Assembly: GCA_016584305.1 (NCBI GenBank)
Contig: JACEEZ010018248.1
Span: forward strand, 56,426 to 120,425
Direction of reading: 5' to 3'
Source: Chionoecetes opilio
Taxonomy: Eukaryota; Arthropoda; Malacostraca; Decapoda; Majidae
DNA: 64,000 bases
How positions within the stretch are numbered: the first letter of the stretch is position 1; each line of letters begins with the position of its first letter. The notes under the pieces were generated by a model, which worked only from the letters and a program-made list of their open reading frames with translations, was not told the DNA's origin and made no database searches. The position numbers and the translations under genes are program-made. This document shows positions 47,826-60,620 of the stretch, in pieces.

Positions 47826-50012
47826 AATCATCATGCTGTTCTAAAATTGATCCAGTTTTCTGTATTCCTTTAGTATCTTTTTATAGGGACTTGCAAGCGG
47901 TTTTTTTTCGCCAGTGGTCTAGTCTCTAGTTCAGTGGTTTACTTAACTTTTTTTAGTGCTCGTACCCATTGAGATCTCATAGTTTGTCTCGTACATTTCA
48001 GAAAAAAGTATAATTAGAGTAACGAACCTTTTATTTCACTAACTACAATACTACATAGTATACAATGTTACATTTCAGTGACTCTTTTGTTGTTGCATTT
48101 CAATTATGATGATTGAAAACGAGGTTCCCGAAGTGCCACACGCATATCGTCACTTGCATCCAGACGGTTCCTAACCTTTGTTTTGAGGTGTAGTTGTGTT
48201 GAAAAACGCATAAAAACGTGGTTGCAAATGGCACAATGACCTCCAGAGGTCTTTCTGCTAACTGTGGGAATGTTTTGAGTTGTGCACACCAAAACATATC
48301 TAGCTGCATTGATTCAAACCGCATTTGGATTCTGTCGTTGGCCTGCCGCTCAACAAGATCATATTTAATCATATTACTGTTATTCATGGAATCCAGGTTG
48401 AACACATTATATGGATCCCGTATCCATCTCTGTGCCACAGAAACCTGTCCATGGTGAAAGTACCCCTGCAAGGAGTGAATCAGCCCTTGCAAATGCTCTT
48501 TCACTTCAGTAACGATGGACACTTCCTCTGCAAAAGCAGCCTCATCTAATGAAGGAAAGTTAACAAAATTCCCTTCTTCAATGCACCACATCCAAATTGG
48601 AAATTTCTGGGTATAGGCAAATCCCTTCTCTGACAGTTATCATGTTCAGCATTCTTCCTTGGATGGATATGTTCAACTCGTTCAAGTGCGTGAATACATC
48701 TGTCAGGTATGCTAGGGACAAAATGTACTCCCTGTTTTCAAAGTGGTCAGCAATGTCATTGCCTTTGATTAAGAACCCTCTTGATTTCTTCGTAGTTCGA
48801 AGACACGTTGTAAGTATTACGTGAGAGCCACCTCACTTCCGTGTGGAAAACGGAAACCTATGTTTAGCTTCAATTTCTTCACAAAATTATGCAGAGACAA
48901 GACAAGAGACAAAATAATTATAAATATATAATTCCAGACTCCTTATAAATATGATATTGAATATTTGGTCAGCATGTCTCATACCCCCAGGTGTAAGGTT
49001 TCGTACCCCTGGTGGTACAGGTACACCAGGTTAAGAACCACTGCTCTAGTTTCAGAATACTCGCCAGGAGCTACTTTGTTTGTCATTCATCGAGTAGCCG
49101 AAGACCCCCACATGCCTGCCCAATCCAACTTCCCTCCGACTGCAGTGCTGTACAGAGAGGAACCACGGGAAGCAATAAGCCTCAATTAATTACATGTCAC
49201 TCAACGATCCCAGCCTGCATACACCCACGAGCGAGGCCACCATCTCAGACTTCTATTAGAAATAAACATATAAGGCCACCCACCTAAGCCTCAAGGGAAG
49301 ATAAAGCCTAAGGCTGCAACAGGTGTTGAAATATTAATTACAGGAATATGCTTAAGAAATAAAAATAAGGGGGAGTCAAAAGCTTTTTCGGTCTCAGCAC
49401 GTCCCCTCTAACTGACTTTCAAGAGCGCTCGCACGCGTACGTCTATCTCCGAGACGGAACAGAGCGAACCTGAAGCGCAAAGCGCCATTGTTCCGGTAAA
49501 AAAAAAAAAAAAAAACCTTAACCGTGGATGTAGCACGATGCTGGCGGAAGAATAAAGGGAAGCAAAGATTCATATATCTCAAGAACCGTATTTAGCTACG
49601 AGAAAACGTGATGGGGAGTGGCAAAAAGATCCATTTCAACAGGCTGGCCCTGTGATATAAAGCAAATGTAAATTCCATTGATAATTGACCCAAATGAATT
49701 TGTTTTTTTAAAGTCATATTACACGCAAGAAATATTCCAGAAATCAAGGGAAAGTTGCATACAGCGTACGTAAAACTCATTTGCGAATAAGAACTGTTAA
49801 TTTTTCAAAGTGGAATACGAATTCCTGCAGACAAGGTCTCCATCAGACATAAACAATATGTTACACGGATGAAAGATAACGATAGTGTTATGTGCAATCA
49901 TAGCTGCTGGTCCATTGCACGGCACAAGGAAGGCGCTACATATAAAACTGGTTATATCTACAAAACTCTGTATTAGCAAAAAAAGAACGTATAGATGCTT
50001 AGGGTAGTCTCG
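47826..50012. repeat. Segmental duplication S1
   Basis: Paralogous to 56337-63585 in the same orientation. It begins 'aatcatcatgctgttctaaa' and ends near 'atagatgctta'. Both copies hold the same hAT at the same position. The non-hAT part contains no gene that I recognise. Confidence 0.92.
47932..49043 (-). mobile_element. hAT element with decayed transposase (copy in S1)
   Basis: The ends are CAGTGGTTTACTTAAC and GGTTAAGAACCACTG. The identical 8-bp flanks 'ctctagtt' lie at 47924-47931 and 49044-49051. The minus strand (48100-48840) encodes a ZBED5/SCAND3-like transposase C-terminal half in broken frames: 'DHFENREYILSLAYLTDVF', 'ERQANDRIQMRFESMQLDMF' and the terminal 'LAERPLEVIVPFATTFLC' block. 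It lacks the N-terminal BED finger and catalytic region. Confidence 0.9.
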
Positions 50013-50669
50013 TTTGAGCTTACAAAAAATATTCATGCAATACACTTTTGGTCTATTTGGTCAATAGTTCATAGTAAAAAATTTGTACGCTAAAGGTAGT
50101 GTTCCGGACATTTTTAATGCTGCCGAAACATTTTGTCGGTTTTATTGTCATAGCAGACGTAAAATGATTCTCAATATACCATTGTACATCTTGCGAACAT
50201 AATAATTGTTTTATATATATTTCTCACAGACCCCTGCCAGTCAAAGAACATTGTTGAGTTTTTTTTATATGTGAAAAACGCATTTTCCTTCCCGTACGGG
50301 AAAAAGTCATAGAAGCAAAGTTTTAGTGCTCCAAACAACCCTGCCTTATACTCGTTCCAAATCCGCTTCTTTTTCCAGTATTTAGGACCGCAACTGCCAT
50401 GAAAAACTGTTTTGTGCACTGCTAACTGTGTGGCAACGTGCCACACGTTACCACAATTTTACACACTTTATAACGTAAAATGTATTCATACGAGGGTCTA
50501 CGGGGGATATTCGTATCAGTACTACCCGATGGGATGGATTGGTTACGAGGAGGCCCGACAAATATAACTCGTCACAGGCAGGCCTCTGTCTCTGACTCTT
50601 ACTCTTGTCTCTGTCTTCTTGGGGAGTTTTCTAATAAGCTCACGCTCAAGCCTGTTTCTCACGCTCGAT
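50013..50669. other. Anonymous sequence
   Basis: It includes a small hairpin GTGTGGCA-ACG-TGCCACAC near 50427. No gene is supported. Confidence 0.4.
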
Positions 50670-51261
50670 CAGATCCTCTTCCCTTTGAGCCTGAATGTAT
50701 TCTATCACCTTTCACCGGTAAATTCTCTGTACTTTTCCGGGACATATCAGATTTATATTATCCCTTCAATAGAAACTGAAACAAGTTTCTTATAAAACAT
50801 AGTAGTTTATTCAGTTTATTTTTCTGCAAGTTGACGAAAATATTGGCAAAAGAATTGAATATTTGAAAACTCATCCTTTAAAAAGTCGTCTGTTTCAAAA
50901 CACGCAGTTTCAGCAGAATGAAGCTTCAGGAATATCTACTTGTACGTACGCATTCAACTGGAGTACCTATTTTAGGTGTATATGTCTCTCTTACGCCGAA
51001 TCATTTACCAGAGTAATTTAAAGTGCTTGGCACCTCAACGAACAGTTCTGGATCCAGACAGGTAAGAAAACAAAATGTTTTTGTTTGAATGAATACCCTA
51101 TAGCCTCTGGTTTTATCCTATGTCGCAGGTTTATCTGATGTTTGCTGTTTGATGTTTGAATAATTACGTCGTATCGACGCAGCTGAAGATGGATCTCCTC
51201 CGTAAACCATACAGCTCTCTCACAAACTACCCCTCAGAGAGCTTGTCTGCTAGTGCTTATA

Positions 51262-51450
51262 TTGTTTGCCGAAGCCAGCACCCGGGGATGCGGGTTATAA
51301 CCCCCGGCTAACACCCGGTACCCCCAATCCCTGCTGGGTGGACAGGAGCTCGGGTTTTAGGAACGCCCAACTGTTTCGCTCCGCCCCCGGGGCTCGAAAC
51401 CCAGGACGTCTGGTTTTGAATCGAGCGTGCTTCCTCTACACCACGGAGTA
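51262..51450 (-). mobile_element. tRNA-Val-like SINE (copy 3)
   Basis: Minus strand, diverged: the body 'ccgggtgttagccggggg' and tRNA head match copies 1 and 2. The B box and anticodon arm carry substitutions, and the 3' body is truncated. Confidence 0.8.
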
Positions 51451-52189
51451 TTCTGTTAGAGGAAGAAGCTAAACGGGTCAGTAAGTGGCGAAACAGGCGT
51501 CCTAATTTTTAAAGACGATGGTTTGGTAGAGTGAAATTTACGTTTAGAGAAACACTATGGGTTGTTTTCCTGAGGACAAACCAAGCAATTAGAGGAACAA
51601 AATCGTAATTCTGAATCAGACTATGTGGGATAAATAAGAGTGTTCTCAGGAGGCAGCTATTAGATAACTTGAAGCCTCATGCAACGAAATAAGGACAAGT
51701 CTCCTGTATGTGGGAGCGGATGCCGCGAATATTCCAGTAGAGGACTACAGTGTGAGAGATCAGCGAGTGATGTAGTTTTTAGGATGACAGCCGCTGGGGT
51801 TCAGGGGTTAGAGATCAGGGATGTGAGCCGTGAGGTATAGGAGCGGCGGTGCTGAGCGTGTGATGACAACAGGAAAGTGCTTCATAGTGGCAGGAGCATT
51901 AGTAAAAATGTAACGAAACCTAGAACAAAAATATTATACAAGCTGATTTTTTCAGGGTAGCTCCACGACACATGAGCAATGTCCACTTTGCAAGTTCTGC
52001 AAATTCAACCTGGTGGCATTTTCATAATTGAAGATGGCCGTTCTATCTACAATTTGTGCGATTAAATGGTTAAAATACCAAATCGGGCAGTAACTGGCAA
52101 CTTATTACGTGGACCGCATTCATGTTCATTTTGAGTTAAAATAATTTACAGTTAAAGTGTAATTACTAGTATCTTAAATAATAATAGTG
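51451..52189. other. Anonymous sequence
   Basis: No gene or repeat recognised. Confidence 0.4.
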
Positions 52190-52249
52190 AGTGATAATGT
52201 ATATATATAATATAAATATAATCTATATAATATATATATATATATTAAG

Positions 52250-52281
<32 letters not shown>

Positions 52282-52289
52282 GTATATAT

Positions 52290-52346
<57 letters not shown>

Positions 52347-52395
52347 ATATATTATATTATAATTAGCATAAATTATAATTAATATATATTATATA
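52190..52395. repeat. (TA)n microsatellite
   Basis: About 200 bp of TA-rich repeat. Confidence 0.95.
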
Positions 52396-53299
52396 ATAAT
52401 TTTCTCGTTTTTTCGGTCTGTCATGATTGCCGAGTTTGCAGTATTCCCACTGCGGTAATCAGATCACATCATGATAGTGCGAGGTTCCATGATAAGGGCC
52501 TTGAGGGACTCCTCGAGCCAGCATTGAAAGAGAAGATGGTTTGGCAGTCTGTATATTTGAGAGGAAGAGGTCACAATTGCAGTCCCAGTCCATGGTAAAA
52601 TGTCCGTCGCGATACTTCGACATGCCGTATTCACTTTTTACAAAGGAAAGGAAGAAGCTCCATTGGAACTCGATTGGGGCACATCGATCTTCAAAATTAC
52701 GTTCATACTCGAGTTTCCAATATAAAGACGATTGGTCTCTATTGTGGCAAAAGACTGTAATAGACTAAATAATGTAAAACAAAAGATACCACCGCCCGTT
52801 CGGGTACGGGCACATTATGCTATGACAGCCCCCTTCAAGCGTAATTGCGAAAGCTGGCGATCGCCATGATTGATTGGGTAGATGCTGTTTAGACTTCGCG
52901 TATCATGATTAGAATTTTTATTGCTGCTAGTCAAGTACCACCATGACTGTCAGTTTCTCTCTCTATGCTGGCAAACAATTTCCAAGCGGAATACCCGTGT
53001 GGATTCACGGGCCGACCCTGTCAAATGCCACAAAACAAGACCTCAGCATTCCAGAAGTTTGTGCCAATTTTAACGCGACAGATAATGAATGTGTCATATT
53101 CACTTGCAGAACTTTATGACTTTGATGGACGACTCTTTTAGATGGAGAAAGAGGGCTACACCCCCAAAAGGCTAGGCCAGACATTGAAGAATGTTTCGGG
53201 CGGACATTGTTCGGAACTTGTTGATATTGGAAAACAGACCATATAACTTTCTTAGATGAAGTAACCACATCCTTAGAAGTCATTTATAGTCCCAGTAGG

Positions 53300-53556
53300 G
53301 TACTGAGGGACCGAAATAGGTATCCTTGCGGCGGCAAGGTAGGGTGTGGAAAGTCTGTCGTTGTTACCAAGTGCACGGTGGATGTACCATAATGTGCACT
53401 GGTTGCAGTGGGTACAATTGTAAAATTCGCATGTTTCTTGATGTGCAAGGCGAAAGGGGATACCACTGCTTATCCATTCTTTCAACATTGGTTGGGTTTA
53501 TTTGGTGGTTTCTATTGGTATTTTGTACAATATCACATAGTTTGTGGCTATTATAA
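53300..53556 (+). pseudogene. Possible cysteine-rich transposase remnant
   Basis: The plus-strand frame reads RRQGRVWKVCRCYQVHGGCT followed by IMCTGCSGYNCK. This spacing of Cys pairs after an Arg-rich segment is reminiscent of the C-terminal zinc domain of piggyBac-derived proteins. It is a weak match resting on cysteine spacing alone, with no catalytic region visible. Confidence 0.25.
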
Positions 53557-54516
53557 ATGTAACGTACATCTAGTTGTGGTATTTTAAAATAAAAAAATAA
53601 AAAATATATTTTTACTTCACCTTATTGATTTATGCTAATTATGTCAACTCAAATATTTTTTATGGCTCCATTGTATTCAGCAACCCTCTAAAACATAGAT
53701 GTACACCAAAAATCTTATTACTACATCTCGGATGGATGATCTAGTACTTTTCATTTTATCGTTAATTGTGATTGGAGCTTTTGAATATAAAATGCCACGA
53801 GGTTTGGACTGTTGCAGAACTTGCTAAGGGTCGATATAATACATTTTTTGGAGCTCATCCTGAAAAATCAGCTTTCATATTTATTTTCCACCCTTTTACT
53901 AATGCTCCTGTACTATTAATGCAGATCCTGCCGGCGGATGTTCTGTGGAGATGCTGACCGCCATAACACTGTGTTTTGGTTAGATTTCCTCGTCGAGACA
54001 TATACCCGAAAAACAGGTAGCTACTCATTGCATGCTTACATACAGTAGATATTTCCTGAGCTTCATTCTGCTTGAAACTTGCGTGTTTTCATGACCGACG
54101 AATTTTTAAAGAGGAGTTGTCAAATATTCTTCTTTTGCCAATATTTTACATCAACTGCAGAAAATAAAATGACAAACTACATTTTTTTATTAAGAACTGT
54201 TTCATTGTTGTATTAGAAGGGTAATTCTGATATGTCCGAAGAAGTACAGATACTTTGTACCGGTAAATGATAGATCAATTCAGGCTCAAAGGGCAGAGGC
54301 TATGATATTCGCTAGACATCTGACGGCTTAGCTTTGAAAACTCTCATTGGATAGTGACACTTATTTCTTACGCGTCCGTCTTCCGACCCATCCTTTTGGA
54401 AAGGACCATTTCCCCGAGAACGACTGTCCCTTGCATGTACTAAGAACAAATTTGAAACCAGACTGTGAACATTTGTGAAGGTAAATCATTAACCGAAAAT
54501 AATAAAAAAATATTAA

Positions 54517-56310
54517 AGTAATCGTCCGACCCATTTTTTTTGCCTAATTAAATGTTGAATGTACATTCAAAAACACCTAATCCAGCCACAAAATAATTGA
54601 TTTCCAGGCCTTATTTCCGTAAACACACTAATCGACTTTTGTAAAACGCGCGAAAAAAAAAATCTTCCCAATTCCAACAGGGCTAAACGTACGTTCTTGG
54701 ATGAGCGGTCAGAACATGGACGACCGCAGACACTCTGTCTGACACTGTCGGCAAATGTTATGAATTGATCGATTGTACTTCGGTGTCAGACAGGTGAAAT
54801 CTGTCGCGTGACCGACACCCTTCCCAACACAGGACACGCCTCCTTCCCACACACACGTCCTGCGCACCAACACCCTTCCTGCACACACACACACACACAC
54901 GCGTGTGTGTGGGAAGGAGGCCGTGTGTGTAAGAGGTGTCGTGTGGGCAGCAGACTGTGTGTGGGAAGGAGCGTGTGTGTGGGAAAGGGTGTCGGTGTGC
55001 AGCGTGTGTGTGGGAAGGAAGCCGTGTTTGGTGGGAATGAGCGTGTTGTGCGGAAGGAAAGGCTTGTGTGTGGAGGGTGTCGGTGTGCAGGCGTGTGTGT
55101 GGGAAGAAGCGTGTCTGCGAGGCGTGTGTGTGGGAAGGAGCTGTCTCTGCATGCGTTTGTGTGTGGGAGAGTGGTGTGTATGCCAAGCGTGTGGTGTGGG
55201 CAGGAGGCGTGGTGTGCAGGCGTGTGTGTTGTAAGGTGTCCGGTGTGGCAGGCGTGTGTGTAAGGAAAGGAAGCGTGTGTGTAGGCGTGTGTGTGGAAGG
55301 TGTCGGTGTGCAGGCGTTGCAGGCGTGAGTGTGGAAGGCGTGTGTGTGTTTGACGGAGGGCGTGTGGTGCAGCGTGAGTGGATGGGAAGGGTGTCGGTGT
55401 GGCAGGCGTGTGTGCAGGACTGTGTGTGGAATGAGGCGTGTATGCAAGCGTGTGTGTGTGAAGGAGGAGTGTAGCAAAGCCGTGTGTGTGGGAAGGGGTG
55501 TCGTGTGGCATGCGTTGTTTGTGGGGAAGGAGGCGTTTGTGTGGAAGGGGGTCGGTATGCTGTGTGTGTGGAAGGAGGTGTGCATGCCGGCGTGTGTGTG
55601 GGAGGAGGCGTGTGTGCAGGCGTGTGTGTGGGGAAGGAGGGTTTATGCAGGTGTGTGTTTGGGAATGAGGTGTGTGTGCAGGCGTGTGTCGTGGGAGGGT
55701 GTCGGTGTGGCAGGCGTATGTGTGGAAAGATGCGTGTAGGTAGGCGTTTGTGTGGGAAGGAGGCGTGTGTTCAGGGGTGTGTGGGGAAGGAGGCGTGTGT
55801 GCTAAGGCGTGTGTGGTGGGAAAAGGCGTGTATGCAGGCGTGTGTTTGAGCAGGAGGCGTGTGTGTGGGAAGGAGGCGTATATGCAGCGTGTGTGTGGGA
55901 AAGGAGCGTGTATTGCAGGACGTGTTTGTGTGGGAGGGTGTGGTGTGCAGGCGTGTGTGTGGGAAGGAAGCAACCCATAAAGGTGCATGCATTGCAATGT
56001 GGCCATATAGCAAAAAAAAATCTAGTCAGAAACACCCAAATATCTTCAAGTCACTATATTTATCTCTGTTTTCGTGCCTCTGATCAAGCGCGGGAAGAGG
56101 ACCTCCCTGATGCTACGTCACCGAGCTGAGCGCTGAGCGTCTGCCAACCTGAGGAGTGTTTTGAGAACTCGGGGAATTTGCAGATTTTTGTTGCGTATTA
56201 TTTAAAAACGGCTGACTGATACAAAAAGTGACACGTATTGTGATATACTCGTTTAATGGCTATGATTTGATTGCATTAAATCAGGATGCTAGAACTGTCT
56301 GGACGATTAC
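54517..56310. mobile_element. TTAA-flanked element, copy II (1794 bp)
   Basis: TTAA at 54513-54516 and 56311-56314. The left end AGTAATCGTCCGAC and right end GTCTGGACGATTAC are inverted. Outer parts match copy I (18371-19900): 'ttgatttccaggcc' near the left and 'aaaacggctgact' near the right. The centre is a different minisatellite from that in copy I. No transposase is encoded. Confidence 0.85.
54890..55975 (+). repeat. GT-rich ~29-bp minisatellite
   Basis: Roughly 35 imperfect units of 'gtgtgtgggaaggaggcg' plus 'tgtatgcaggc'. Long ORFs on both strands (up to 406 residues, His/Thr/Pro-rich on minus, Val/Cys/Gly-rich on plus) are consequences of the repeat. Confidence 0.9.
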
Positions 56311-58144
56311 TTAAGGTTTTAAGTCCTTTTATCATGCTTAATCATCATGCTATTCTAAAATTGATCGCAGGGTCTGTATTCCTTTAGTATCTTTTTATAG
56401 GGACTTGCAAGCGGGTTTTTTTTTTTTTCCGCCAGTGTCTAAGTCTCTAATTCAGTGGTTTTACTTAACCTTTTTTAGTGCTCACCCTTTGAATCATCAT
56501 AATTTGTCTCGTACATATCATAAAAAGTATAATTAGAGTAGAGAACCTTTTATTTCACTAACTACAATACTACATAGTACCATGTTACATTTCAGTGACT
56601 CTTTTGTTTTATGCATTTCAATTGATGATGATTGACAACGAGGTTCCCAAGTGCCACACGCAGTCGTCACTTGCTCCAGACGGTTCCTAACCTTTTGTTT
56701 TTGAGTGTAGTTGTGTTGAAAAACGCACATAAGAACGTTAGTTTGCCAATGGCATACAAATGAACTCCAAGGTTCTTTCTGCTAACTGTGGGAAGTTTTG
56801 AGTTGTTGCACACAAAATATATCTATCTGCATTGATCAAACTGCATTTGGAATTCTGTCCGTTGGCTGGCCGCTCAACAAGATCTCTTTCAACATATTAC
56901 TGTTTTCATGGAAGCCAGTGGCATTATCTGGATCCTGTATCCATCTCTGTGCCACAGAACCTGTCCCATGGTGGAAGTACTTACTCTGCAAGGAGTGAAT
57001 CAGCCCTTGCAAAGGCCTGCTTTCACTTTCAGTAACGATGGACACTTCCTCTGCAAAAAGTAGCCTCATCTAGGAAGGAAAGTTACAAAATTCCCTTCTT
57101 CATGCACCACATCCAAATTGGAAGTTTCTGGGTAAAGGCACAAGTAACTTCTCTGACAGTTATCATGTTCACATTCTTCCTTGGATGGATATGTTCAACT
57201 CGTTTCAAGTTGCGTTGAATTACGTCTGTCAGGTATGCTAGGACAAATGACAGAGGTGGAGCATTCCGCAAATATTAAGTCCAAAATTCCGCAATTCCGC
57301 AACTTTGCGGAATGGAATTCGGTTGCGGATTGCTCAATTACAGATGCCGAAAAGAATTGCGGATTGCGATTGCGGACCAGCCAAAATTTTTAAAGCGCAT
57401 CGCATACTTGCGGATTGTTAATTTGGGTTGCTGAATTGCGCAATTACGGAATGCGCTGACAAAAACTGGCGGAATTGCAGCTTGCGGACCGCCCCAAAAT
57501 TTTGAAACGCAATCGCAATCACCTTCAAAATGGCAAGTGGCCCCCGCGTGAAACATAGTTCCCACCCAAATATGGTTGAGACGCCCACTGCCAACACTGC
57601 CCATGAGTCATGTGTTTATTTTTGTCGTCCCAGCACCGTCCTTGGATGTACGAGACACTCCAATTAACACTTGCTGACATTTGTGTTATACTGCTTTGTG
57701 ATATTGTTGCAATGTTTTGGACTTATTATTATTTCCACACCAGGGCCACCTACCAAGCTTGTTGTGTTTTTGTCGCAGAAACCAATCAGTTTTACAATTG
57801 GCGAGAAAAACGGTCTTCGTACCAAGACCAAGGTCAAGTATCAGTCAAGCATCGCAGCTAGTGTTGTATCTAGTGTAACACAGTCACTCACTCAGTCAGT
57901 GCTTTCCTGTTACTTGGGATTGAGACGGTGTACGCTCACTACCGCTGGCCGTATGTGCTGTGATTACTGGCTTTTTCTCCTACATATACGTTTGTTGTGT
58001 TGGTGAAGTATTAAGATTGCACAAATTAGACAATAGACACGGTTACTGGCAGTAGTTGAGTGGTTAGTAACCACTACCACGTTTCTATTGTGGTTAATAA
58101 AGGGTTTTTAACTTATATCTAGGATAAACAATGGCTTAAATAAA

Positions 58145-58380
58145 CGGCTTTTAAGTAAAATAAACGGCTATTTTTGCTTATGTTCTAATTTGTACTTTTC
58201 AGTAATTTCAATTTGTCTTATATTTTGCAGATTGTGCTCCATATAATTAGCGTGCTTATAAACGCTAATTTATATGAGCACAATCTGCAAAATATAAGAA
58301 AAATTGAAATTACTGAACTTACAAATTAGACAGAAGCAAAAATAGCCGTTTATTTACTAAACGCCTCTATTAAGTCTATT
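58145..58380. repeat. ~110-bp-arm palindrome
   Basis: 58145-58250 pairs with 58270-58380 (e.g. 'aatataagcaca'-type words and 'gcagattgtgctc' opposite complements). The axis is near 58260. Confidence 0.88.
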
Positions 58381-58729
58381 TTTGCTTACTGGGACGGATT
58401 TAGCAAATTTAACCAGAATGGACGAAGTTTTTGTCGCTCTCCGTCGCCCTAGGAGTATGAGTAATAGAGGTGGTTGGAGTATCAGTAATCCTGTTTGGAT
58501 ACACAGGACCTGATAGTGTTAGAAGTGGGGGATTTGTGTCAGAAGTGACTTGGATTCTCAGGATGATCTCCCCAGCACTTAGCCCCTCAGCAGTAGCACT
58601 GAGCGTGAGAGCAGCAGGGCCATGAAACAGGTGGAAGAAGCTTCCAGCTAACTTGAGTCAACTCTTGGATAAGTAAAGTTATTCCTGATCTACTGAATAT
58701 TTGAAATTTATTTGGTAAATTTATAGGTT

Positions 58730-58798
58730 TCCCCACCAACGATTTTTCTGATGCGCCTTATTATATACTACGGCGCATCAGAAAATTGTTGGTTTGGT
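58730..58798. repeat. Short palindrome
   Basis: 'ccaacgatttttctgatgcg' pairs with the sequence at about 58773-58795 across a 13-base AT spacer. Confidence 0.8.
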
Positions 58799-60365
58799 AG
58801 CACTATAAAGATAATCTTTAAATTTACTAGTTAAAAGTTAAAACATGAGAAAAATAGTTTATTAAGGCTGTATAAAGGCGATATAAATATATCCATATAT
58901 ATTGATTATTTTTGAACTAGAGTCATCACAGAGAGCGGCCTGCCGGCGATTTTATTTAGTTACGCTCATTTTTGCAAGGTACTACTGCATTTTATCATAA
59001 AACGAAAATATCATAGAAATCTAATACAATTCTGCTTCTATTGATATCTTCCATGTAATATGTTGTCCCACAAGTTTTTACATGACGATTCGTTTAAGTG
59101 AATTTTAAGTGCATGCATATTTCTTCAGTCTCATATGGCCTTTATTTTAATGTTTTTTACTGTGTTTTGATGTTATCATCTTATAGAACACAAACATTTC
59201 CGAGATAACCGTATAACTTTATACTGTACATAACATGATATACTGGGGGTCATGCCTTGAGAGCTTCCCGGGTCTTGGGTGAACGAAGATTGCCCCTGGC
59301 GCTAAGATGGCGCCCAGGACGTTTAACATAGGGCCTATGAAATGGCTACCCTCTTTTTCATATAGATACCTAGTCACCTAGTGATTACTAGCCAGTAGAC
59401 TGTGAAGTGTAAAAGTAAAGAAAAACACTAAAAGAGACAAAGACTTAATTGTGAATGACAAGTAACAAGTATAGACAGAAACAATAGGAATACAGAAGTA
59501 TTAAAAATAAATACTAATAAAAAGTCTTGAGACATTTTTTGTTTTAATTGTAGGTGTTTAAGAGTCTATAGACATTTTTTGTTTTAATTGTAGGTGTCAA
59601 AATTAGTTTGCGGAATTGCGATTGCGAAAAGTCCTATCTGAAAAAAATTGCGGAATTGCGATTGCGGACTGGTGCAGGTCGGAATTGCGGAATTGCGATT
59701 GCGGAATTGGAAAAAAAATTGCGATGCCCACCTCTGAAAATGAACTTCCTGTTTTCAAAGTGGTCAGCAATGTCACTGCCTTGATTTATAAGAAGCCTCT
59801 TGATTTCTTCGTGTAGTTCGAAGACACGTGTAAGCCACCTCACTTCCGTGTGGAAAACAGGAACACTATGTTCAGCTTCAATTTCTTCACAAAATGATGC
59901 AAAGAGACAAGACAAGACAGACAAAATTATTATAAATATATAATTCCAGCCTCCTTATAAATATGATATTGAATTATTGGTCAGCATGTCTCGTACCCCC
60001 AGGTGTAAGGTTTCGTACCCCTTGTGGTACAGGTACACCAGGTTAAGAACCACTGCTCTAGTTCAATACTCGCCAGGAGCTACTTTTTTGTCCGTCGTCG
60101 AGTAGCCGAAGACACCAACATGCTGCCCATCAACTTCCCCTCCGACTGCAAGTGTGTCAGAGGGGACCAAGGGGAAGCATAAGCCTCAATTAATTACATG
60201 TGTCTCTCAACAAATCCAGCCTGCGACACCACGAGCGAGGGCCAGCCATCTCAGACTTCTAGAAATAACATATAAGGCCAACCACCTGAGGCCTCAAGAT
60301 AAAAGCCTAAAGGTGCAACAGGTGTGAAATATCAATAAAAATAATACTAAGAAAATAAATATAAG

Positions 60366-60587
60366 CAGGGATGTCAACAAGAAAAGAAAAAAAACTGAAA
60401 TAAAATAATAGGGCGACCAACTAATCCGAGCGCAGCAAGGCTGACTGAGCGTAGCGAGTGAACCTCCCAGCTGGGGGTTCGATTTTTTGTAAATTTCATG
60501 CTCTGAGAGAGCTTCTGAGAGGTCCTTGGTTATATCTATAATAATTTCTGGTCTCAATTTTGCCTGTTTTTGTGTCCACAATTTGTG

Positions 60588-60620
<33 letters not shown>

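Larger units (their letters stand above)
50670..54315. mobile_element. Segment with ~325-bp inverted arms
   Basis: 50670-50995 pairs in inverted orientation with 53990-54315 (e.g. 'ccctttgagcctgaat' and 'atattggcaaaagaa' opposite their complements), at roughly 75-80% identity by eye. The 3 kb interior holds a SINE, a (TA)n tract and possible transposase scraps. It could be an old DNA transposon with long terminal inverted repeats. Confidence 0.6.
57251..59736. mobile_element. 2486-bp hAT-like element with subterminal repeats
   Basis: The ends are CAGAGGTGG and CCACCTCTG. The flanks 'caaatga' / 'aaaatga' correspond to a single 'caaaatg' in S1. Subterminal regions (57262-57500, 59605-59730) are packed with 'gcggaattgcgattgcgg' repeats. 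The interior contains two palindromes and no transposase that I recognise. Confidence 0.8.
56453..60055 (-). mobile_element. hAT element (copy in S2), split
   Basis: Same hAT as 47932-49043, with flanks ctctaatt / ctctagtt (one mismatch). Transposase fragments on the minus strand lie at 59634-59924 ('VFHTEVRWLTRVFELHEEIK') and 56836-57271, separated by the inserted element at 57251-59736. Confidence 0.88.

Noticed and set aside
50480..50779. 99-residue ORF
   Set aside because: No recognisable motif, and its end overlaps the inverted arm at 50670-50995.
54786..56006. 406-residue minus-strand ORF
   Set aside because: It is the translation of a minisatellite (His/Thr/Pro repeats); other frames are also open over the same array.
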